Shown: positions 54,887 through 64,000 of the stretch, piece by piece | How positions within the stretch are numbered: position 1 is the stretch's first letter | Layout of the letters: each line of letters begins with the position of its first letter | NCBI GenBank assembly: GCA_019188255.1 | Contig: JAETXT010000015.1 | Location: 930,001-994,000, forward strand | DNA: 64,000 nt | Direction of reading: 5' to 3' | DNA from: Verticillium longisporum | Lineage: Eukaryota; Ascomycota; Sordariomycetes; Glomerellales; Plectosphaerellaceae | Program-made: the position numbers and the translations under genes | Notes under the pieces: generated by a model | What the model was told of the DNA's origin: nothing | Databases searched by the model: none | The model's input: the letters and a program-made list of their open reading frames with translations, nothing else

Positions 54887-56173
54887 TTACCAGATTACAT
54901 CGAAACCAGCCTCGACGCTCCAGAGCTCATCCTCCCAACTGACACCAGGCTCGATAACATCCAAACCACCCTCAGAAACGAAGGCATTGTCACATTCCTC
55001 ACCATGCTGACGCGCTGCAAGCTTTGCCTTGACCCACTCCCAGTACCTCGGATAGAAGCCTGCCTGCGACCAGTCCAGCAGGGCCAAAACCCGCCCGTCA
55101 GGGCCCACGATGACGTTGTCGGCGCAAAAGTTGCCGTGCGTGAACACGAAGTCGCCTCCTCTTGACCTTTTCAGGTGCATCACCACGTCAATGACCTCGG
55201 CCTCCTCCTCCTCATCGAGTGCAAACGATGCGACGGCGGCGATTCTCTCGACGAGAGCGTCGACAAAGCTTTCGTGAGATGAAAAGGGGCCGTACCGCTG
55301 ACGAAACTCAGGGTTTCTGGGGTCAAACTCATGTAGGGGCTGGTTCGTCGTCTGCCGTAGCCAAAAGCGGTCCCGCAGTGGCAGGACAGGGAAGCTGTAC
55401 GGTAACCAAACATGGTCTGGCGACGGCCTTATGCTGCGCACTTCGCGGAAGATGGAGGCCAGCTGCTCTCGGACGAATTGCTTCTGCTGCGCCGTCATGC
55501 TGGGCCAGGCCTCTGTGAGGGTCATGCCGGGTTCGTGGGATGTCATGAGAGTGTGCGTCCTGCTCAGTTCTGGTGCAAGCTGTGAGGAAGCGGGCGGCCA
55601 GAAGAGAGATATACCATCGTGGCCGGACTCTTGGGAGGAGACAAGGGTGTTGCTGCTGATGGTATGGGTCGCCGTGGAAGGCGGATGTGGTGATGGTGGT
55701 TCGTAGCCCACGGGCTCTGGAACTGGTACACCCATGCGACGCAGCATGATGAGGATGGCCTCATGAATCCCAAGGCTCAGGAGGTGGCGTTCTGCAATGG
55801 GATATCCCAAGAGACCCGCGTCGTTGTTCGATGCCATTGGCGAGTCAGGAGGCGTGACTGGCAGACCTCTCGCTGCGAGACATGCAAAGCCTCGCGACGC
55901 AGTGGTGGGGATCAAGGCAGGGTGAGCAGAGACGGGATGACGGGCAGAGAAAGGTGATGTTGGCGTGGGCGGCAAGTGGAGATGGAAGGCCGACTCGGCA
56001 GATCTCGAACTGGCGTTCATGATCATCCTCACCCGCGGGGCGGCACTGGGAGTCGGGACTTTACGCGAGGTGGGTAACGAACGAAGCGGCGGCAGCGGAT
56101 ATGCATCGCGACTCGAGGCGAGATGGGATCTCCCCTTTATCATGATCCAGAACCCCAAGTCGGTGGCCCTCAC
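54887..56173 (-). CDS. aminoglycoside phosphotransferase (APH)-like protein, altered catalytic loop
   Basis: Member of the protein-kinase-like APH/choline-kinase superfamily, common and mostly uncharacterised in fungi. One exon, 428 codons from 56173; the conserved part starts near residue 115 (MASNNDAGLLGYPIA), so an internal Met may be the start. The substrate-side segment RTHTLMTSHEPGMTLTEAWP matches the family's G-x-x-L-x-x-x-W pattern. The catalytic loop reads FVFTHGNFCADNVIVGPDGR: the usual HGD is HGN here (Asn codon AAC at 55130-55132), so the expected catalytic Asp is missing, while the metal-binding DWSQAG follows normally, then FYPRYWEWVKAK. It may be a pseudokinase, or the Asp of CAD may substitute. 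The N-lobe before it is short and Pro/Ser-rich. Confidence 0.78.
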   Translation of the reverse strand: MRATDLGFWIMIKGRSHLASSRDAYPLPPLRSLPTSRKVPTPSAAPRVRMIMNASSRSAESAFHLHLPPTPTSPFSARHPVSAHPALIPTTASRGFACLAARGLPVTPPDSPMASNNDAGLLGYPIAERHLLSLGIHEAILIMLRRMGVPVPEPVGYEPPSPHPPSTATHTISSNTLVSSQESGHDGISLFWPPASSQLAPELSRTHTLMTSHEPGMTLTEAWPSMTAQQKQFVREQLASIFREVRSIRPSPDHVWLPYSFPVLPLRDRFWLRQTTNQPLHEFDPRNPEFRQRYGPFSSHESFVDALVERIAAVASFALDEEEEAEVIDVVMHLKRSRGGDFVFTHGNFCADNVIVGPDGRVLALLDWSQAGFYPRYWEWVKAKLAARQHGEECDNAFVSEGGLDVIEPGVSWEDELWSVEAGFDVIW

Positions 56174-56733
56174 TCCTCCTCCTTCATCTGATGTCAGGGT
56201 TTTCTCGAGGCGCCGTCAAGCTGCTTGGGCCCCTCCCTTCCGTCGGAGGCTTACGCTTGGAGGCGGCAGTGACATGTCGGGCGAACCAAAGTTTGTCGGG
56301 TTTGAGGGCATCCCATACGCAGACAACTGCCTATTGCGACAAGCCCACGTTTCAGTGAAACCAAGATCCGTGGCAAATGGGGCCAGGGTGGGTTCGTTGA
56401 CGATCCTTGAGCCTGGCCGGGGCAAGGCGAGAGAAGGGGACAGGCAACAAGAGACGCAAGGCATCTGAGTTTGTACCTTTCCTGCCTTGTCTGTGCAAGG
56501 TTCATAACCGCTCGACTGGCGTTCGCGATGTCTTGCTGCCGCCTTGGAAGGGTTACATTGGCACACCACACACCACCATACTTCATACTTGGGACACCGG
56601 GCGTTCACCAATTTGGTCTTCACAGCGGCGCTCCGCCCACCGCCGCTCCCCGCAACCCACCGTCTGATCCGCGACACAGCTAAAGCGAACCACTCCGCCC
56701 CAAACCCCCCTTCTGAACGGTTCAACGACGAAC

Positions 56734-56738
<5 letters not shown>

Positions 56739-56767
<29 letters not shown>
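56739..56767 (+). repeat. (TC)n microsatellite
   Basis: About 14 uninterrupted TC units. Confidence 0.9.
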
Positions 56768-56770
<3 letters not shown>

Positions 56771-59421
56771 CTTTGACATACTCAAGGGTATGTCCGTCAT
56801 GAAATGGTCTCCCACACCCTCGGTTCGCACCTCTCCAAGCGAACCCCTGCCAAGGTGTCATTTCTAGCCGTCTCTACCTTACCTTGCCTCCGAGCCGCGG
56901 GCCACTCCCTCCTTGGCCCTCAGTTCAGATTCGGGACGTCGGACGAAGCTGCGCCTTCTGATGCCTTTGTTCATCGGGGTTACATTCACAATACCGCTCG
57001 CTACCAAACCTCCTATTTCTCACATTCGGGGTAATAATCTGCCCATTCGTGGAAAACCTCCATATGAGAGCCCCCAATTAATCAAGCAGTTCTCCTCAAA
57101 GGTCGAACGAGTCTCAGGCCCAATTACCCTAATGAGAAAGTCTTCTACTTTCCTTCTGCAGTTGGCCGCCGCCGTCATCTTTCAGCCAACGCCTTCAGGA
57201 AGCGCACCCCCCCCTTTTCCCAATCTGGACCTGTCCATTCCGACCCAAGACCTCATGGCGTCCCCAAACGATTGTTCGATATTGCTTTCCCTTGCTTTGA
57301 TTTCCTCCTGCTGCTGCTCCTCCTCCTCCCCAGGAAGATGGCCATCCTTGTTTGTAAACAGTCATCGGTGCACCGCCCATTTCCCTCCCCCCAGGGCATG
57401 TGAAACGCGCATCACGTCCAAGCTCTTCATGCCGTCTTTCGAAATGCACACATCGCGTGAGCAGGCACGGGGCCAGGGCATGAAGCGAGGAAACGGCCGT
57501 GAGGGCCAGAAACCAACCCAGGTAACCAGACTTGAAGGCGGTCCGGTCCGGTCAGTCAGTCAGCCAGCCCAGTGTGCGCAGCCCAGCCAGGCGGTATGAT
57601 ACAACCGAGCACCGTGCTCAGCCCCCCTCCTCTTCTCTCTCTCTGTCCCCGAACCTGACGGACGCCAACCCCTGGAAACCGCACACTGGTGATGTTTGGC
57701 TGGTGGTCGACATGCATACCGGGACAAACTGCCATTTGTCACGACGCCAGAAACTGCGATGCATGAGCCCATGGTTTCTGCCGTTCGTTTGAGGGAACGG
57801 TTCACAGCCTCAACTGTTTCTATAGGCCGCCTCGTATATGCGTTTCTTCTGGGGTGACTTTGGCGGTTTGGCAACGGAGCCGTCGACTGCGCTGGAGTGC
57901 CGCTTGCTGAGTGGTGACAAGACCTCGTGCCGCTTACCGTGGTCAATGCTTCCTCGTTTTATCGTCTTCTCCATCACCATTTGTACTCAAATCATAGTCA
58001 GACCCGTGTCTAGCCGCCTGGCCTCGCCATGTCGACGGTCTCATTGTGTTCGCGCTGCTCTCACAGAGTCGGTGCATGATTGCCGAAAATACGACTTTGG
58101 GTGACTGTTCGGCGAAGCGAACATGGCATCTTGAAACTTTCAACAGGCAATGGACGTCGAATCGCCGTACGTAATGACCATGCGACAATACCGAGAAGGC
58201 CAGCAACTCCCGTGCCGTCCACAAGAGCTCATTAGAACCGAAGGGTCCAGCTTTATCGTTCAGTTCTCCAGAGAGTTGAGAGCTGAAAAACTGGTGATGA
58301 CGGCCTCTTTTGGGTAGTCGACGGAGGCCCGGCCATCATGCTCTGCTGTTCCTGTTGCGGAATCATTCTACTCTGTATCGGAGATGAGGCAACGCGCCAT
58401 TCTGGCGGATGGTCGAGTATGCTATGGGGTATGCCACTGATAGAACTGCCAGAAACATCAGAGATGTCGGCCCTCATTCTATACCATTCGCCAAAGTCCG
58501 CCATCGCAACCTGCTATGCCGAGACGTATGGCATGGCTAGGTTCGTCCTGTACGGGGTATGCAGCACCCTCGGTAAGTATGCCATTTGAAGAATGACTGA
58601 GAGAGCCAGCGAACCGGTTGCAGGATACACGTTACCGTGCCTGCCCTCATCACATGTGTCGAGTGAGGTCCAACGTTAGGTGGCAAGATGAGGCACTCCG
58701 AGGCCGAGGACCTCTTGCCATGTCTTGTTGCCAGCGTTGAGTTCGCTCTGATGTTGTCATGCCATGTCCACGTTGACCTCCCGGCCAACGTGAGCTACAT
58801 GAGGCACTGGAAGAAGAAAAGGCCTCTACGCACAGCGTGTACAAGCCCCAGACATGCTGGTTGATGATCCTTTCCAGACCACAGAAGATGATGTTTTGAT
58901 GAGGTCATCGATCTACCACTCAGCACGCAAGTACCGACGTTGTTTCATTATCATCAACAATGAGAACCCACAAGGTAGAAAGCCCGATGACCGCGCTGTT
59001 ACACGACGGTCAAGTGATTCGACACGAGACAGGGGATGCAGGCAGACCCAAGCGCCACGCCAACGTGTCACAGCATACCGAGGCCTGCAGCCACGATCGA
59101 TTGACAAGTCCTCGACAAGCCGTCGGTGACACGGCCACGGCATGGTCCCAAGAGGCGGGCGGCATGCGGTGTCACGATGCACTGCGCTGCCGGCATACAG
59201 AACGCCCACGACGTGGTGGCACTTGGCGACTGACAACAAGTGACACCGATGGCGGTGAGTGCTGTATGTTCTAAATGCTAGATATCGGGCTGCAATGTTG
59301 CCGTTTTTTTTTTTTTGTTTTTTTTTCCCCTATGGCTAATGGATAGGTTGGTTAAGCTGTAGCTATCGCGGTAGGCCATGTCTCGCGCCTGCAGAGCATG
59401 GCAAGGGAAAAAGAAAACGAG

Positions 59422-59469
59422 AGCTCGCTGCAGACGGCAGAGTCAAGCTCGCTGCAGCCGGCAGAGTCA
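59422..59469 (+). repeat. 24-bp tandem duplication
   Basis: AGCTCGCTGCAGACGGCAG-type unit repeated twice with one A/C difference. Confidence 0.85.
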
Positions 59470-61480
59470 GGATCGGCAAAGAGTGAACAACAGACGTGAA
59501 CATGCGGGTCATGCCACACGACGCTGATCACGTTAGCGAGGCGAGCTGCCAAAAGAAAGACGTCACAACCACCAGGAGACCATGGCAGTGAAGAAAGCCC
59601 ACGTAGGTGCACTGCACTATCTACCTTAGCATACCTTACCTAGGTACATATATCTGCACAATGGTCATTTACCGGTTGGAAGAGCGACCGAAAATCGGGG
59701 ACATCGTCGGGTGGCACGGGCCAAGGCTCCGCCGATAGCTCGTGTTCGTGCGGGACTTCGGCTCACAAGGATCCAGAAAAGGAAGGGACTGTGGGGAGCA
59801 GTGCTGATGATTGCATCTTGGCCCGAACCATGCCGGGTCAAAGGGTTCGAGAAGATTTTGGAAACAAGATCTTCGTTGGTACGATGGCGGCAAAAAATCG
59901 GTCGCTGACGCGTGACCGAAAGTTGTCTTTGTCGGCAAGATGAACTCGGGCGATTTCGAGCGGTTGTGATATATTTAGCAGAGGCCGCCTAGCTAGCGCC
60001 GCGCGCCGAGATCAAGGTCCCGTGAACTTTGGAGGGGGTGCATTGTGGGACAACACGAACCAAATGGGACCCCCCTCCCTCATCCCCTTCCAGACTCTTC
60101 TGTTAGGGCTGCAGGAGGGGTGGTCAACAAGGGACGTGACCAGACCCTGACGCGCCATCAGTCTTTCGGCCCATCAGTCTTTCGGGGTAGCCAGACGAAG
60201 AACACGGCGTGGCAGTGCATCAGTTCCCCATCTGAGCTTCTCAGAATCGTTCTTTGCTTTGCTGGGTTCCCAATGTCTGATCGCAGAGACGACGGTGCGG
60301 GCTGGCTGATAGTCGCTCGAGCTGACAACCGAACCCTGCAGGCTTCGAGACATGGAGCAGTCGAGATGTGCTGACGGCTGACGGCCAGGCCAGGCCAGGC
60401 CAGGCTTTTGTCGCAGAGCCCTGCCGAGTCCTCTGCCCGGACTTGTCTGCGAGTCAGCAGCCGGGGCGTTTCGACTGGCATCCGGAGGAAATGGGTGGAA
60501 CAAGGAAAAGAAATCAGCAGCTGATGGGAACAGAACACACAAAGTCGGCAAACTCAAAAGTTGCCATCGTCATCCAGGGAGAAGAGTGCCGTCAGGATCG
60601 ACTGTTGGATGGGGACAAGTATTGTGGTCCTGTCCCGACGACAGCCAACGTGATTGTGAGAAAACAAAGGTCGCTGGGTTGACGGTGAAGAGACAGCGGC
60701 TTGAAAATGAAGATCCAGGAGGGATCTGGGCGCGAGACACCAGGAGCCACAAAAGTGATGGAAAAAGGGGGGGGCGCCAAAGGTAGGTGGGCGAAGAGGA
60801 AGATGAGGAAGATGACCAAAGAAGATGGGTCATCCTGGCAAGCCTGGGAGGACGGCTTTGTCTCAAACACACACCCACGACTATCTTCTTCAGCCAACAA
60901 GACGAGCGGAAGTGAGCTGGAGGGGAAGCGACTGCTTGAATCCATGGATCGAAGAATTGGCCGACAGGGCGTTTCAAAGGCTCGACGGCGACTTTGGGTC
61001 AAGACGTAGGTATCTGTTGGATGACAGCCCTCGTACCAACTGGACTCGGTGTTTTGGAAAATCACAGTGCTACGTAACGCACGCTGTGCTGCCCCTCGAT
61101 CTGAACCCCCATATGGAAGATGGTCACATGCACATGGAATACCTAGAGGTAGTTGCACCCCCATGAACAGCCATTCGTGAGGCGATGATGAGGGAAAATC
61201 CCAACTATTCACTCTTTCAGCCTGGCGCCAGGGCCCCGCGATGTGCGGCAGGGATCTGCGCCCGGCGCCGACCACAGGCGGATAAGCGGCGGACGGCGGG
61301 TGGCCGAACGGTATCGAATCGTGCCGTGCTCGTGCCCGTGCTCATCTCGTCACTTGCCACGAGCGTGCTTCGGATGGCAGGCTGGGTGCTGAGTAAGGCG
61401 CTTCAGAAATGCTGCTGTGACCGTCGTGTTGCGTCGGTCGGGTCGCAAGGTCGTACGGAGGGGTCATCAACATGGGCATT

Positions 61481-61507
61481 TACATGTACATATTCCATGT
61501 ACATGTA
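61481..61507. repeat. perfect inverted repeat
   Basis: TACATGTACAT, spacer ATTCC, ATGTACATGTA. Could form a hairpin or serve as a paired protein-binding site. Confidence 0.8.
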
Positions 61508-62879
61508 CGAAACGCAAGAGGGGCGACCGAGAGACTGGGGCGGTCGCATGCCAGCAACTGAATGCTGAGTGAACGAGAATGACCAAAAAGGCGAGTCAAC
61601 AGGCCTGATGGATGGAATGGAAAATGACGATGACAGGTCGGGAAAGGCGTGGCATGCCCAAACACGAGGAGAAGCCAAGGAACGAACGGAGGGGCGAGGT
61701 CATCACGAGAGACGAGCGGAATGCCGCCCCAAAACCGGCCCCTGTTGGCTGGTGCCTGCGCCCTCCCCTCCAGATGCCTGAAGCGAGGTGGTTTTGAGCG
61801 TTGGGACATGCGCCAAGATGGAATGAGCAGGGGGGGTGGCTGCGGACTTATGCAGGCATCTTGGCGTACATGGTACGAATCTTGCGCTGCGTGTGCATTT
61901 GCATAAGGTATGACATGGCACCGCGGCGAACGCGAAGGCTCAATTGAGGCACCGCTCACGCCTACAGGACATACAGCGCCTACGCGTCCTCATGCCGACT
62001 GTATCTGGGGGGGCGCAGACTTGGGACGCCATCTGCCATTGGCTGCCTGTGCGACCTGCTGCCCCTTGGTAACGGCGCGTTGCTGGATCGGTGGACCCCT
62101 AGAATCTGCACCCCTTCCTTCTTCGACAGTGCCGTGAGGCCGGTCTATTCTCAGGGGCTGGCTGCGCTACTGCTCCTGCTGCCTACCCCTAACCTCCACC
62201 AAGCACGCTTGTGGGCTCCCAAGGCTCCTCCTGCCGCCAACCAAGGCTGCTTTGGGTCACCGATTCAGGCACGGAAATGACCCCCCCTCCTTCCCCCCCA
62301 GCAATGCCTTCCCTTAGCAAGTCCCTTTGCCCCTGTCAACCTTCCCCTTGTCCCTTCACATCCCTGTCGTTCTTTCCCCCGGGCCCCCCAGAACATGGAC
62401 CGCGCCTTACGAAATGACCTTGAACAGCCCATCGTATCGAGAAGATGGCGCCTGGGCACTCGGTTACGGGGCAATGAACACCCATCACTGGATCGAGGTG
62501 CACGGGCTCGTCTCCATCCATCAGTACCCGCTTCAAGGGGGAAGGGCCATGCGCGTGCCGTCTGGCGGTCGCTGTGCTCGGTGGTGCAGGTAAGGCGAGG
62601 CGAGGGTGGTGCCTCCGTGGAGGGATGAGAGAGAGCGCGCATCTTCTGATAAAACCGCCGTCTCCGTGCTCAGTCGACTGGCATGCTCTCCCCCCTTCTG
62701 CCTCACCTCCATCTCTCATCACCCTACAACACGCCCCCTCTTCCTCCTCTTGTTTCTTCCTAGCACACAACTGCATCACTCGTTAATAGGCAGTCTTTGA
62801 ACCTTCGTCAACCTTCGCTCAGTACCCTACCAGCCAATAATTCTTTCCACACACCCCATCACCAACAACAATATTCAAG

Positions 62880-64000
62880 ATGGTTTCCAAGCTCTTCGCC
62901 GTGGCCCTGGCCGCCTCTTCCCTCGTCTCCGCCCAGACCTTCACCGACTGCGACCCCACCAAGAAGTGTAAGTCCCGTCTGGACTCTGGACACGCCCCAT
63001 GCGCGGCGCCGTCTATACAATGCATGCTAACATGATCACCCCAGCCTGTGACCCCGACCCTGCCTTTGGCAAGACGGTCGACATTGACTTCACCAAGTCC
63101 AACGGCGAGGACTACCTCTACACCCTCCCCGGCACCAAGGTCACCTACGACAAGGAGAAGGGCGCCGTCTTCTCCATCCAGAAGGAGACCGATGCCCCCA
63201 CCAAGGCCTCGCACAAGTTCATCTTCTTCGGTGAGCTCGAGTGCACCGTCCAGGCCGCCAACATGCAGGGCATTGTCACCTCGATCGTCCTGCAGTCCAA
63301 GGGCCTCGACGAGGTTGACTGGGGGTGGACCGGTGGCGGCGACGCCAAGGTCCAGACCAGCTGCATCTCCAAGGGTGGCCCGTCCACCTGCGACCGCGGT
63401 GGCAAGCCCGCCGTTGCCAACCCCCTCAACCAGTTCCACAAGTACGGCATCGTCTGGAACCAGAACAAGATTGACTGGACCATCGACGGCGCTGTCGTCC
63501 GCACCCTGAACGCCGCCGACGTGGGCGACAAGTACCCCAGACCCCCATGCAGATCAAGATCGGAACCTGGCCTGCCGGCAACAAGAACACCCCCAAGGGC
63601 ACCGTCGAGTGGGCCGGTGGCTACTCGGACTACGAGAAGGCTCCCTTCATCGGCTACTACCAGAACTGCAAGATTGTCGACTATGCCGGTGGCAACGACG
63701 CCGCCAGCGGCACCCCCAACGCCAAGGAGTACGTCTACGGCGACAAGTCTGGCAAGTGGCAGTCGATCAAGATTGTTACCGGTGACGGCAGCGACGACGA
63801 TGAGAAGGACGAGACGACCACCTCTGCTCCTGCCACCAAGACCACCGCCGCCCCCAAGACCAAGACGGAGGAGGCCAGCGAGACGGAGACCGAGACGGAG
63901 ACGGAGGACGACGACGACAAGACCACCAGCACCACGGCCGCCGCCGCCGCCTCCACGACCCTGAGCTCCGTTGTCGTTTCGTCCACTGACGCCGCCGAGT
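62880..64000 (+). CDS. Crh-type GH16 cell-wall glycosidase/transglycosylase (3' end outside window)
   Basis: Extracellular enzyme; Crh proteins link chitin to beta-glucan. Exon 1 (62880-62967) encodes the signal peptide MVSKLFAVALAASSLVSAQ and CDPTKK. An intron at 62968-63044 (gtaagt...gctaacatgatcaccccag) follows. GH16 core: FFGELECTVQAANMQGIVTS, then the active-site strand LDEVDWGWTGG, then VANPLNQFHKYGIVW, DWTIDGAVVRTLN and GTVEWAGGYSDY. The canonical strand is DEIDWEW: the first Glu (nucleophile) is present but the acid/base Glu is Gly (GGG, 63323-63325). One base is missing in the C4 run at 63535-63538; conserved TPMQIKIGTWPAG follows in the next frame. The tail is Thr/Glu/Ser-rich, as in GPI-anchored wall proteins, and runs off the window. 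No stop is reached. Confidence 0.88.

Larger units (their letters stand above)
56174..62879. other. 6.7-kb gene-poor region upstream of the Crh-type gene
   Basis: No gene recognised on either strand. Contains (CT)n at 56739-56767, a poly-T tract near 59306-59330, a 24-bp tandem duplication (59422-59469), a CCAGG pentamer array (60384-60405), an 11-bp perfect inverted repeat (61481-61507) and pyrimidine-rich sequence before the start codon at 62880. Such long upstream regions occur before highly regulated secreted-protein genes, but nothing here proves that. Confidence 0.5.

Noticed and set aside
59830..59860. GGGTTCGAG word resembling a tRNA T-loop
   Set aside because: No cloverleaf arms can be paired around it. 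No convincing tRNA was found by eye anywhere in the window.
62819..63439. 206-codon minus-strand frame opposite the Crh-type gene
   Set aside because: Antisense shadow; the plus strand has signal peptide, intron signals and the GH16 core.

Overview
The window is nuclear DNA of a filamentous ascomycete (Pezizomycotina, most likely a Sordariomycete). The signs are GC-rich genes with 50-80 bp introns (GT...CTAAC/CTGAC...AG), fungal-type families (Dbf4, Atg12, Crh, CorA-like, NACHT-ankyrin), and an AT-rich island carrying the C-to-T signature of repeat-induced point mutation (RIP). I could run no search. All product names rest on motifs I can read in the translations.

Left arm (1-20.4 kb): a 5'-truncated SREBP-type bHLH factor; an Icp55-like mitochondrial aminopeptidase (-); the Dbf4/Him1 kinase regulator (+); a decayed NACHT-ankyrin STAND gene (-); a phenylalanine/histidine ammonia-lyase (-); ATG12 (+); ketopantoate hydroxymethyltransferase (-); a Ubc8/UBE2H-type E2 (+); and a Yju2/Saf4-family splicing factor (-). 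These are mostly housekeeping genes with no cluster logic.

Island (20.4-38.65 kb): about 17.9 kb of RIP-degenerated DNA bounded by a 184-bp direct repeat. An old gypsy-like element (RNase H and integrase relics) forms the matrix. It holds a nested full-length Ty3/gypsy chromovirus (433-bp LTRs, TTAGA target duplication), an unmutated solo LTR, and an unmutated Fot1/pogo DNA transposon with TA duplication. The different RIP loads give a relative order of insertion.

Right arm (38.65-64 kb): a CorA-like membrane protein (+), an MFSD5-type MFS transporter (+), a secreted tyrosinase (-), a DapA-family aldolase (-), an aminoglycoside-phosphotransferase-like protein (-) and a 3'-truncated Crh-type GH16 cell-wall glycosidase (+). 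Spacers of 2.5, 5.5 and 6.7 kb without recognisable genes separate the last four.

Most notable points: the Ubc8 gene can only be read with consecutive tiny exons of 8, 3 and 1 nt; most of the frame breaks seen across unrelated genes are single-base losses in homopolymers, which suggests consensus errors; the Crh protein has Gly where the catalytic motif should have Glu; and the NACHT-ankyrin gene has stop codons at the same position of three consecutive ankyrin repeats.
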